Assembly (NCBI RefSeq): GCF_003254055.1
Contig: NZ_QKZT01000005.1
Coordinates: 1-64,000 of the forward strand
DNA length: 64,000 bases
Direction of reading: 5' to 3'
Source of the DNA: Algoriphagus chordae
GTDB taxonomy: Bacteria > Bacteroidota > Bacteroidia > Cytophagales > Cyclobacteriaceae
Position numbers and translations under genes: made by a program. Shown piece by piece: positions 7,577-15,660 of this stretch. The first letter of the stretch is position 1, and every line of letters starts with the position of its first letter. A model generated the notes under the pieces. It worked only from the letters and a program-made list of their open reading frames with translations, was not told the DNA's origin and did not search any database.

Positions 7577-8872
7577 CTACTCCTGCTCCGCCCTATAAAA
7601 AACATCCTGCAAAGCTGTACGAATATTCAGCTTGTACAAATTTTGGTGGTCTCTGGAGGGATAAACCCTGTTGGATAAAAATATATACGTGAGCTTTTTG
7701 ATAGGATCTGCCCAAACGAAAGTTCCGGTGAAGCCAGAGTGACCAAAACTTTCGGGACTTGCCAAGGGTGAAGGATAAGCTTCTGCCAAGGGAAGCTCGG
7801 AATTATTAAAGTAAGGTTTGTCAAATCCAAGCCCTCGACGGTTTTCGTTTTCGCGGAATTGCACCTCTGTAAACTCTTTCACGGTTTCGGCTGAAATGAG
7901 CTGTAAGCCTCCTACTCTCCCATAATTCTGATACAAGAGCATCAATTTGGTCAAATCATCAGAGGTAGCAAACAAACCTGCATTACCTGAAACGCCTCCT
8001 TTAAGCGCTGCATTTTCATCGTGCACCCATCCTTTCACTAAGGTTTTGCGAAAGGCGGAATCCACTTCAGTGGGTACAATGTTGTTTACATATCCTTTTC
8101 GCTCAGGTAGATATCCCAAGGTATTAGCACCTATAGGTTTGTAGAAATTTTCTTCCAAATAGATTTGATAATCGGTTCCTGTGAGTTGCTCGATCAAGCT
8201 GGGAAAAATCAAAAAAGTAAGTCCCGAATACAGGTATTCCTTTTCCTCGGATACTTCGGACCGGTTAATGATTCGGTTCATTTTCCGTTCAAAACGATTG
8301 TTGATATAAATCCCATCATATACTTGCGCTTGAAATCTTTTGTTAGGAGAATCATGCACAAACCTCTTTTTGACCTTGCCATTTTTCCGAATCACCTCAT
8401 TCAAAAATACAATGTATGGGACTAAACCTGCCTGATGAGCCAAAATCTCCCGAAGTGTCAGATCCTTTTTGTCCTTTCGATTTCTCCATGGTTTCAAATA
8501 GTCGCTGAAAGGTTTGTCCAGATCAAGCTTCCCCTCATCCACCAACTTCATGATAGCGGGTAAAGGCCCAGCAATTTTGGTCACCGAGGCTAAATCGTAC
8601 AAGTCATTCAATGCAACAGGTTGGATATTCTCGTAAGTATGATAACCGTAGGCTTTATGAAAAATAACCGTATCGTTCTTTGCTACCAACACCTGTGCTC
8701 CTGGAAAAGCCAAACTGGCGATACCCATTTGCATAATAGAATCAACTTTTTGATTGATGAACTCTTCATCAAATCCGAGTGTAGCAGGCTTGGCATGGAT
8801 CAGTTCTCGCTGAGCAAATCCAAGCTGCATCAGAGAATTAATTAAGAAAACCGAAAGCAGAAATTTTTTCAT
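7577..8872 (-). CDS. Serine hydrolase, beta-lactamase/PBP4-like family
   Basis: The 431-residue protein has a signal peptide (MKKFLLSVFLINSLMQLGFA, cleavage after about residue 20). The class C beta-lactamase/DD-peptidase-type motifs are SVTK (Ser96, Lys99), YSG at 215-217 in the position of the usual YxN, and HSG at 378-380. The lid region GHSGFTGTFVWADP is well conserved. Such proteins include peptidoglycan hydrolases, esterases and lactamases, and the substrate cannot be told from sequence alone. The protein is periplasmic. The gene stands alone, divergent from the toxin-antitoxin remnants, and is followed by a hairpin. Confidence 0.85.
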   Translation of the reverse strand: MKKFLLSVFLINSLMQLGFAQRELIHAKPATLGFDEEFINQKVDSIMQMGIASLAFPGAQVLVAKNDTVIFHKAYGYHTYENIQPVALNDLYDLASVTKIAGPLPAIMKLVDEGKLDLDKPFSDYLKPWRNRKDKKDLTLREILAHQAGLVPYIVFLNEVIRKNGKVKKRFVHDSPNKRFQAQVYDGIYINNRFERKMNRIINRSEVSEEKEYLYSGLTFLIFPSLIEQLTGTDYQIYLEENFYKPIGANTLGYLPERKGYVNNIVPTEVDSAFRKTLVKGWVHDENAALKGGVSGNAGLFATSDDLTKLMLLYQNYGRVGGLQLISAETVKEFTEVQFRENENRRGLGFDKPYFNNSELPLAEAYPSPLASPESFGHSGFTGTFVWADPIKKLTYIFLSNRVYPSRDHQNLYKLNIRTALQDVFYRAEQE

Positions 8873-9278
8873 TAGGAACTAGTTTGTCCTTAAATATGCA
8901 AAAATATTGGCTAAAATAACTGGCTATTGTAGTGGAGGTGTACTTGTGTGATTAGGTAGAAAAAGAGGTTGTCGCAAATTATACGACAACTACTTAACAT
9001 TGCCTAGATTTAATTCTTAGGGATTTTCTCATTAAACTTTTATACCTATTTTTCATAAAATCATCATCTTAATACCCATTTTTCATACACAATACCTGTT
9101 ATTCTCATGCCAAGGCTGGGAAAATATCGGCAGAATATTGATGCTGATTTTTTGATCTTTTTCAAGAAGTAGAAATTCTGAAAGGAATTGGAAAGGAAAG
9201 TGTTTAAGGGAATATAACAGTTCAAAAATCTCCTCTAATCAGGATAATTTTTCAATATAATTCTTGAACTCTATTGCT
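8873..9278. other. Intergenic region, no gene seen
   Basis: AT-rich DNA between the divergent hydrolase and antitoxin genes. It should hold the hydrolase promoter. The motif ACCTATTTTTCATAAAATCATCATCTTAATACCCATTTTTCATA contains a short direct repeat (9046-9059 and 9072-9085). No reading frame resembles a known protein. Confidence 0.5.
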
Positions 9279-9307
9279 TATCTTTGTGTATCTTATTGTG
9301 TACACAA
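9279..9307 (+). promoter_or_regulatory. yefM promoter with TGTACA operator
   Basis: TATCTTTG at 9279-9286 fits the Bacteroidota -7 element TAnnTTTG. A perfect palindrome TTGTGTACACAA follows at 9296-9307, 13 bases before the antitoxin start. TGTACA is the known core of YefM operators, so autoregulation by the downstream antitoxin is likely. No convincing -33 box was found. Confidence 0.6.
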
Positions 9308-9320
9308 AAGTATAAAAACC

Positions 9321-9572
9321 ATGGTAGTAGTAAGCACTAGAGAATTTCGTCAAAATCTCAAAAAATATCTGGATTTGATTGATAAAAATGAACGAGTTGT
9401 CATTCAAAGGGGAAATGATAAAGTTTATGAAATAACCAATACCGTAAAAAATGATCGCTTCTTTGATGATCCTGCAATTCAAGAGCGAATTTCCAAAAGC
9501 ATTCAATCTCACAATGAGGGCAAAACGGTTAAGGTAACTGATGATCAACTGAAGGAGCTGCTTGGGTTATGA
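9321..9572 (+). CDS. yefM: Type II antitoxin, Phd/YefM family
   Basis: The 83-residue protein begins MVVVSTREFRQNLKKYLDLI, the typical Phd/YefM N-terminal DNA-binding fold, followed by VVIQRGNDKVYEI. The acidic and charged C-terminus (about 45-83) would wrap the toxin. The ATG at 9321 is preferred over the upstream ATG at 9264 because homologues start at this point and because the upstream choice would place the operator inside the gene. The stop overlaps the ATG of the yoeB remnant (TTATGA), the usual coupling. Since the toxin is broken, the antitoxin is now an orphan repressor or may neutralise related toxins elsewhere. Confidence 0.88.
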   Translation: MVVVSTREFRQNLKKYLDLIDKNERVVIQRGNDKVYEITNTVKNDRFFDDPAIQERISKSIQSHNEGKTVKVTDDQLKELLGL

Positions 9573-9836
9573 TTTTTGAGATTTAATTCACTTCAGAAGC
9601 GTTGGAAGATATTGAGAAACTAAAAAAAACTGGAAACAAAGTTCTGGTAATGAAGCTCTTCTCTTTAATTCAAGAACTTAAAGAACACCCCGAGACCGGC
9701 ACAGGTAATTCAGAAAAACTCAAATACTATGATCAGAACACTTGGTCTTGAAGAATTGACAGAAGACACAGACTTGTTTGGTTCAAAGATAATAGTAACT
9801 GTGTTAGGTGCTTACGGTCATTATGATGATAAATAA
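9569..9836 (+). pseudogene. yoeB: YoeB-type toxin, broken by stop codons and a frameshift
   Basis: The frame begins MIFEI, then an in-frame TAA, then FTSEALEDIEKLKKTGNK and IQELKEHPETGTGNSEKL, all typical of Txe/YoeB endoribonucleases. A second in-frame stop (TGA) falls after DQNTWS, where the family has WSRRI. RIDRRHRLVW follows in the same frame. After that a one-base shift restores VLGAYGHYDDK and the natural end. Three independent lesions show long-standing inactivation. It overlaps the end of yefM by four bases, as in intact modules. Confidence 0.88.
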
Positions 9837-9861
9837 TGGATATTTTTGATTTTTTGGAAAA

Positions 9862-9957
9862 ATCGCCATCATTTCATTCAACACCAGCAAGGTTTACATT
9901 CGGTTTATTGGAACTCATGCGGAGTATAACAAAATAAAGGATATTCAAACTATATAG
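9862..9957 (+). pseudogene. higB: HigB-type toxin, C-terminal remnant
   Basis: In this frame the sequence reads about 30 residues, including KVYIRFIGTHAEYNKIKDI, which is the conserved C-terminus of HigB mRNA interferases (FIGTHAEYDKID-type). No start codon or N-terminal two thirds can be found upstream; the sequence runs into the yoeB remnant. It ends three bases before the higA start, the normal spacing for higB-higA order. Confidence 0.8.
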
Positions 9958-9960
9958 AAC

Positions 9961-10320
9961 ATGATCAAATCGGAAAAAGAATATAATGCCATTCTAGAAA
10001 GAATAGAGGAATTGCTTTCTAATCCAGATAATATAGAAAATTCTGAAGCCAAAGGATTTGTTGAATTGAATATTCTCTCTGATTTGGTTGCGGATTATGA
10101 AGAAGCCATTTTTCCAGTATTACCATCTACTCTAGCAGAAGCCATTAAATTGAGAATGCATGAGCGTGGCTTTAATCAAAAAGCTCTTTCTGATTTCTTA
10201 GGCAATAGCAGTTCTAGAATTAGCGAATACCTCAACGGGAAAAGTGAACCAACACTAAAAGTGGCTCATGATATAAGCCGAAAACTAGATATTGAAGCTT
10301 CCATTGTTTTAGGGGTTTAG
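9961..10320 (+). CDS. higA: HigA-type antitoxin, helix-turn-helix
   Basis: The 119-residue protein has an N-terminal helical segment (IKSEKEYNAILERIEELLS) typical of HigA antitoxins of the COG5499 type. An XRE-type HTH follows at about 58-110 (LAEAIKLRMHERGFNQKALS, then GNSSSRISEYLNGKSEPTL). The gene is intact although the HigB frame before it is reduced to its C-terminus. It probably binds its own promoter region, but that region has been disrupted by the decay upstream. The function as an orphan antitoxin is inferred. Confidence 0.85.
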   Translation: MIKSEKEYNAILERIEELLSNPDNIENSEAKGFVELNILSDLVADYEEAIFPVLPSTLAEAIKLRMHERGFNQKALSDFLGNSSSRISEYLNGKSEPTLKVAHDISRKLDIEASIVLGV

Positions 10321-10340
10321 TGAATTTTCACGTGTATGGC

Positions 10341-10544
10341 ATGAAATGGAATAAAGTAATCAACAATGACCAAGAATATGAAGCTTCTTTGAAAAAGTTA
10401 AGCCCAATATTCGATGCAGATCATGAAAGTCCTAAAGGAAAAGAAGCAGAGCATTTGGTTAACTTGATCACGGAATACGAAAAAACACCGTTTCCTATAC
10501 CTGAAATCGAAGTAAAAAAACATACTTCTAATAATTCAATCTAA
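10341..10544 (+). pseudogene. Orphan N-terminus of a HigA-like antitoxin
   Basis: The 67-residue frame reads MKWNKVINNDQEYEASLKKL, then SPKGKEAEHLVNLITEYEKT, then PFPIPE. This matches the N-terminal half of HigA-like antitoxins, including the Y-E-x-x-x-FPI end that precedes the HTH. No HTH domain follows; the sequence ends in a short unrelated tail. It is either a truncated paralogue or a small protein derived from one. It starts 20 bases after the higA stop. Confidence 0.65.
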
Positions 10545-10688
10545 AATTGAAATAAGCCTACAAAATTCAAGAATTGAACCGAAATTAGCTTAACATCCTG
10601 ACAAACAAATAGCTGTACTTTCTGCATCGGAAATAACCCATAGCATACACCTCGGATACATTCCTAAAGATAGGATTGTAAAATAACA

Positions 10689-10720
10689 ACCCTCCTCTAC
10701 ATTCAACTGTAAAGGAGGGT
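10689..10720 (-). terminator. Intrinsic terminator for SusD pair 1 transcript
   Basis: The stem ACCCTCCT / AGGAGGGT is flanked on the left (minus-strand downstream side) by an A/T-rich stretch that reads as T-rich on the minus strand. It follows the stop of the minus-strand SusD gene by about 20 bases. It may also stop transcription of the antitoxin remnants on the plus strand (TTTTC follows). Confidence 0.75.
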
Positions 10721-10739
10721 TTTCATCATCATTCGCTTT

Positions 10740-12239
10740 TTATTTATCCCACCATACTCTGGTCATAAAATCATCAGCACCTTGACGACTTACTGCTTCA
10801 TTGATATTATCGCTATTGATACTATATTCTTCGCCTGAATAGGTCATCCTTCTTGGAATTTGACCATTGGTTACATTGCTAGGATAGTTAGTTGGAGTTA
10901 ATACTGGATAACCCGTTCTTCTCCACTTACTATACCCTTCCCAGTTCACCAAGAAGGTAGCTGCCCAGTATTGCTCTCCAATCATTTCCATGCCCTTTGC
11001 ACTGTCGAATGGATGTGATTTTAAATAGTCGTTTATCTCTGCTTCAGAAGGAATTTCTATTCCAAAAATATCCCATTGTCTCATTGCTGCAGCTACTCCC
11101 TTTTCGTAATGCTCTTTAGCAGATCCAGAGTGCCATCCTTTGATAGCAGCTTCAGCTAATAAGAGCTCCACTTCAGCATAAGTCAGGTGCAGGGAAGGCG
11201 AGTCATATTGTCTTAGTTCAGGATTCACATTAGAATACGCGCTCAAATCCGCTCCTCCCGGGTAATCTTGAATACTGGTATTATCAAATCCATTAGGTAG
11301 GCCCATTTGTTCTCCACCATTTTCAACCCAGGCTATTATATTTAGACGAGGGTCATTATTATCTTTCATCCAACCAACGAAAGTGGCAGATAATCTTATT
11401 CTATCACGAGTATTAAATCCTGCATTAAATGGATTAATCCAGCCTCCTGTTTGATGGGTTACTCTAGCCAGATCAGCGTTGCTAGTCATAACTCCACCTT
11501 GAATGGCTTTTTTAACCCATGCTTCCGATTCTGCAGGAGCTACATTGGAAATTCTCATTGCCAATCTCAACATAAGTGAATAGGTGAATTTTTTCCACTG
11601 ATCTATATTTCCATTATATAATATGTCTTGGTCACCTGGGTTTGGCATCATATCATCAAATGATGCTGCTGCTTCATCCAATTCCTTCAGCATATCCTTG
11701 TATATCAGCTCTTGCGCATCATATTTTGGAAACCAAAGATTGGATATATAGCCCTGACCAGCGTCGAAATAAGGAACATCTCCATAAATATCAGTCAGAC
11801 GATGGGCTGACATCACTTTCCATATACGGCCTATTGCATGATAATTTATCGCCTGAGGATCTTCCGAAGACCGATTTACATAATCTGCAATGTCCCTGTA
11901 CTCACTAAAGTAAGCTGCATCAAAAAAAGCTGAAGCAAATAAAGGATCATTTAAATATTTGTCTCCTGGCAGAAATACTCCAGATACTGGACTTTCTAGA
12001 TCAGCCATTTGCTGTATGGATGCAAAGCAATAGCCTAAGGAAGTTCTGAAAATCTCATAGGAGCCTCCTGTAAATGCCAACTGCATTTTGGTCAGTTGAA
12101 TCCCATAATCCAGTGAACTTATTTCATTAGGATTAAGATTCATTTCTTTGAGATCCTCTACACAAGCTGTAGAGAGTACTAGTGCCATTACTGGAGCCAG
12201 CAATACCTTTTTGGATATATTTATGATATTAATTTTCAT
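10740..12239 (-). CDS. SusD/RagB-family outer-membrane lipoprotein (SusD-like_2 type)
   Basis: The 499-residue protein has a lipoprotein signal peptide ending ...ALVLSTACVEDL, so Cys26 or so would be lipidated. The sequence after it (MNLNPNEIS) and the TPR-like helices fit the SusD-like_2 family rather than the classical SusD family. It would sit on the cell surface and form the lid of the SusC transporter encoded just upstream, 30 bases away. The start at 12239 (MKINIINISKK) is preferred to the ATG four codons earlier because it starts the signal peptide directly. The substrate is unknown, and no glycosidase is linked. Confidence 0.88.
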   Translation of the reverse strand: MKINIINISKKVLLAPVMALVLSTACVEDLKEMNLNPNEISSLDYGIQLTKMQLAFTGGSYEIFRTSLGYCFASIQQMADLESPVSGVFLPGDKYLNDPLFASAFFDAAYFSEYRDIADYVNRSSEDPQAINYHAIGRIWKVMSAHRLTDIYGDVPYFDAGQGYISNLWFPKYDAQELIYKDMLKELDEAAASFDDMMPNPGDQDILYNGNIDQWKKFTYSLMLRLAMRISNVAPAESEAWVKKAIQGGVMTSNADLARVTHQTGGWINPFNAGFNTRDRIRLSATFVGWMKDNNDPRLNIIAWVENGGEQMGLPNGFDNTSIQDYPGGADLSAYSNVNPELRQYDSPSLHLTYAEVELLLAEAAIKGWHSGSAKEHYEKGVAAAMRQWDIFGIEIPSEAEINDYLKSHPFDSAKGMEMIGEQYWAATFLVNWEGYSKWRRTGYPVLTPTNYPSNVTNGQIPRRMTYSGEEYSINSDNINEAVSRQGADDFMTRVWWDK

Positions 12240-12269
12240 ATGATTAGTCAATTAAGCTCTTAAAATGAA

Positions 12270-15200
12270 TTAAAATTTGATATTAAGATTCACCCCGTAA
12301 CTTCTGGTTTGAGGCGTTTGGAAAAAGTCCATCCCCTGAGCATTTCCTTCGTTGTATGTAGACTCTGGATCTATATTCTCCACTTTTGAATGAAGAAGCA
12401 GTAGATTTCTACCTACCAAGGATATTCTAGCCTCTTGCACTTTGATTCTGCTTAGGAATGATGTAGGAATTGCATATCCAATATTTATTTCACGCAGTTT
12501 CACAAAGTCAGCATCATAGACAAACTGTTCAGCAATTTTATTTCTGATTTCATTATAGTAGGCAGAAATTTGACCTGCAGGCACATCTCCAATACCATCT
12601 TCTCTACCCACTAAGGTATTCTTATGCATTCCTCTTCTGTACAACCAAGAATTGGTACCACTGAAAATCACACCACCAAATTTGTAATCTACCAAGAAGC
12701 CAAGAGAGAAGTTCTTATAAGAGAATGAATTTGTTATCCCACCTGTAAGTGGATGAACTCCAGAACCAAATGGAACTATCCCTGCCTCATCATCTCTCAT
12801 CGGAAGACCAGAACTATTAACTACAATATTTCCACTAGCATCGCGTAGGTACTGATAGCCTGTCACTTGACCATATGGTAAACCTTCAATGTTTTCCACA
12901 TAGGCATTCTGTGTTCTATTTTGGTCAAGTTGTAATCGCTCTCCATCTATATCTGGATCTATTAGGCTTACTACTTCACTTTTATTGTATCCTAAATTGA
13001 AGGAAGCATTCCAAGTGAAATTTGCCTGCTGAATAGCCTGAATAGTCAATAGTAATTCGATCCCTTTATTGCTTACTTCTCCTACGTTCACCTGTGCGCT
13101 ATTATACCCAGATGTTTGGGAAATGGTAGCAGGTAGGATATCATCCTTCGTTGTTCTTTGATAAACTGTAAAATCTAAGCCAATTCTGTTTTTGGCAAAT
13201 TGCGCATTGAATCCAAGTTCAAATTCTGTTGCCAAAAGAGGATTCAATCCAGAATTAGCGACAAAATCCTGCGCTATTCCACCTTGAGGGTTACCATAAT
13301 GTGGTTGTCCTAATGAATAGGTCTGATTCAAAACATAGGGTGACGTATCGCCCCCTACTTGAGCCCATGCTAGCCTCAACTTAAAGTAATCCATGAAAGA
13401 AGGCATTTCCATTAATTCTGAAAGTACAGCACTGGTACTAATTGAAGGATAGAAAATCCCGCGCCCATTTAGTGTACTGAACCAATCCTTTCTCCCTGTA
13501 GCAGTTAAAAATAAAGCCGCCTTATAAGAGACCTCTGCTAAACCATAGACTGAGTTGATTCCTTTGGTATAATAGCTTGTTCCACCAGATCTTCGAATAG
13601 TATTAGAGTAATTGTAAAAGAATGGAATTGCAAAATCATTTCCATTTGTACTATTGCCATATCTTTCTTGCGTCATAGTAGCTGCACCTATCAATGCATT
13701 GTATTCTATTCCATTTTTGAAAGACATTTTTGACCCCAGCATCACATCACTATTTATTTCTTTGTGCTTGGTCTGGGACTGTTGCATAGATCCCAATGGC
13801 TGCTGAGCACTGCCAGAAGGCATAATATTTTCATTACTTCTATTCCATTGATCTATACCAGTTCTTCCTTTTAGAAAAAGCCAATCCGTGAAATCATAGC
13901 TTAATGCAAAACTTCCCAATAGACGGGTTCGCTCACTTTTGTTGCTTTTTTGGTATGCACTGAAATAAGGATTCTCAAAATAGACAGTTTGTGCGGGAAG
14001 GAATTCACTTCCGTTTTCTGGTCGGGCGCCTAGTCTATCAGGATCACCTTGCAAATCCAATACATTAATCGAAGGAGCTAAACTCCAAACTGTATAGTTT
14101 ACATTACTTACTAAATCACCCTGAGCTGGAGGGTTCTTCACAGTCTGAATAATATAACTTCCGCTTGCATTAAAGGTCAATTTTTCATTGACTTTACCTT
14201 GTGCGTTCATAGTGAAGTTATTTCTTTCCAAGCCAGAGTTTGGTATAATACCCTTATTGTCCAGATCAGAAGCAGAAAATCTAAAACCCATTTTTTCTGT
14301 TCCGCCAGATAATGCAATTGAATTGGTAAACGTATGACCAACATCGTAAAAGCGGTCAAAATTGTCTCCACTATATGAATAAGGACGCTCTACGCCATCA
14401 AATTGCATTACTGGAGTCCCATCCAACTTTCCTCCCCAGGCAGTATCACCACCCGCGATAGCCTCGTTCAAGGTTGTAGGCTTCAATCCGTTCAACCCAT
14501 GACCATATTCTTGCTGAGTGTCTAATCTATTAATGGCTTTATCAACCACAAAATTGGAGTTAATTTCTAACAAGAGTCCTTGTTTGCTAGATCCTGATTT
14601 GGTAGTGATAAGTATAACTCCATTAGAAGCTCGTGATCCATATAGCGCAGCAGCAGTATTTCCTTTCAATACAGTCATAGTTTCTATATCATCCGGATTG
14701 ATATTTCCGATCCCATCACCTTGATCTCTTCCACCCCACATTCCCGCGGAACCTTGATTACTGTTGTCGATAGGAATTCCATCTATTACATATAGGGGTT
14801 GATTATTTTGAGTTAGGGAAGTATTTCCACGGATGATCACACGAGAACTTCCTCCAGGCCCCGAAGCAATATTACTTACATTGACTCCTGCTACCTTCCC
14901 AGCAAGACCATTAGCTATATTGGTTTCCCTCGCTTGTGTAAATTCTTTCCCATCCAATTCGCTTACAGAATAGCCAAGCGCCTCCTTGTCTCGTTCAATT
15001 CCCAAAGCTGTCACCACAAATTCCTTTAGGTCACTATCATTCTCGAGCAGAGTTATATTAATCGTACTCTGATTATTCACTGCTACTTCCTGAGTCTCAA
15101 AGCCGATAAAGCTAAATACCAAGACATTATTTGGACTGGCAACTAATTCATACTCGCCATCAATATTAGTGACAGCTCCATTGCCAGTGCCTTTTACAAG

Positions 15201-15356
15201 AATATTTACTCCGGGTAAACTTTCTCCTTCTTTTGAAGAGACCTTTCCTTTTATAGTGTTTTGAGCTATTAAACTGTGACTAATAAAGATAAATAGCATA
15301 ATCCCAATTATCTTTTTTAGAGATCCAGGGGGCATTTGACGGTTGAATTGTTTCAT
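12270..15356 (-). CDS. SusC/RagA-family TonB-dependent transporter, pair 1
   Basis: The 1028-residue protein has a signal peptide (cleavage after about residue 31, SHSLIAQ) and a carboxypeptidase-D-regulatory-like domain (KGKVSSKEGESLPGVNILVK, about 34-115). A TonB plug (VIIRGNTSLTQNNQPLYVID) and a large beta-barrel ending in FNIKF-type aromatic residues follow. No extra N-terminal STN domain is present, so it is not expected to signal to an anti-sigma factor. It is the first gene of a two-gene operon with the SusD-like lipoprotein. It is divergent from a hybrid two-component regulator 304 bases away, the usual regulator arrangement for such transporters. Confidence 0.93.
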   Translation of the reverse strand: MKQFNRQMPPGSLKKIIGIMLFIFISHSLIAQNTIKGKVSSKEGESLPGVNILVKGTGNGAVTNIDGEYELVASPNNVLVFSFIGFETQEVAVNNQSTINITLLENDSDLKEFVVTALGIERDKEALGYSVSELDGKEFTQARETNIANGLAGKVAGVNVSNIASGPGGSSRVIIRGNTSLTQNNQPLYVIDGIPIDNSNQGSAGMWGGRDQGDGIGNINPDDIETMTVLKGNTAAALYGSRASNGVILITTKSGSSKQGLLLEINSNFVVDKAINRLDTQQEYGHGLNGLKPTTLNEAIAGGDTAWGGKLDGTPVMQFDGVERPYSYSGDNFDRFYDVGHTFTNSIALSGGTEKMGFRFSASDLDNKGIIPNSGLERNNFTMNAQGKVNEKLTFNASGSYIIQTVKNPPAQGDLVSNVNYTVWSLAPSINVLDLQGDPDRLGARPENGSEFLPAQTVYFENPYFSAYQKSNKSERTRLLGSFALSYDFTDWLFLKGRTGIDQWNRSNENIMPSGSAQQPLGSMQQSQTKHKEINSDVMLGSKMSFKNGIEYNALIGAATMTQERYGNSTNGNDFAIPFFYNYSNTIRRSGGTSYYTKGINSVYGLAEVSYKAALFLTATGRKDWFSTLNGRGIFYPSISTSAVLSELMEMPSFMDYFKLRLAWAQVGGDTSPYVLNQTYSLGQPHYGNPQGGIAQDFVANSGLNPLLATEFELGFNAQFAKNRIGLDFTVYQRTTKDDILPATISQTSGYNSAQVNVGEVSNKGIELLLTIQAIQQANFTWNASFNLGYNKSEVVSLIDPDIDGERLQLDQNRTQNAYVENIEGLPYGQVTGYQYLRDASGNIVVNSSGLPMRDDEAGIVPFGSGVHPLTGGITNSFSYKNFSLGFLVDYKFGGVIFSGTNSWLYRRGMHKNTLVGREDGIGDVPAGQISAYYNEIRNKIAEQFVYDADFVKLREINIGYAIPTSFLSRIKVQEARISLVGRNLLLLHSKVENIDPESTYNEGNAQGMDFFQTPQTRSYGVNLNIKF

Positions 15357-15660
15357 AGTTTTTAGGGGTTTATTAAATATTCCTATTAATATTTTTTAGG
15401 ATTTATACTAGTTGATAGAAATCAAAAAGGTTACTATGATTATTATCACAGCCACACAAAATATTTCGATCCAAAGCCATCTCGCATACTTCCTTTTAAG
15501 ATTGTTTTTCATTCATGTGCTTTACAAAGTGATTTTTACCAGCCCAATCTTACCTTATTAGAAGAAGGATGAAGGGAAAAATCTGGTCAAAAAGAGGCGG
15601 AAATGTTGCAATAGAAGCCACTGACTGACAAATAGGACAAACGGGCTAATCAAAGGTGTT
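15357..15660. other. Divergent regulatory region, SusC pair 1 / hybrid regulator
   Basis: This is the 304-base gap between two divergent genes. It is AT-rich near both starts and contains the likely binding region for the hybrid regulator. TTTTTAGGATTTATACTAG and GGACAAACGGGCTAATC are visible landmarks, but no clear operator could be assigned. Confidence 0.4.

Noticed and set aside
9252..9548. Minus-strand 98-codon frame over yefM
   Set aside because: Antisense to a well-supported antitoxin gene.
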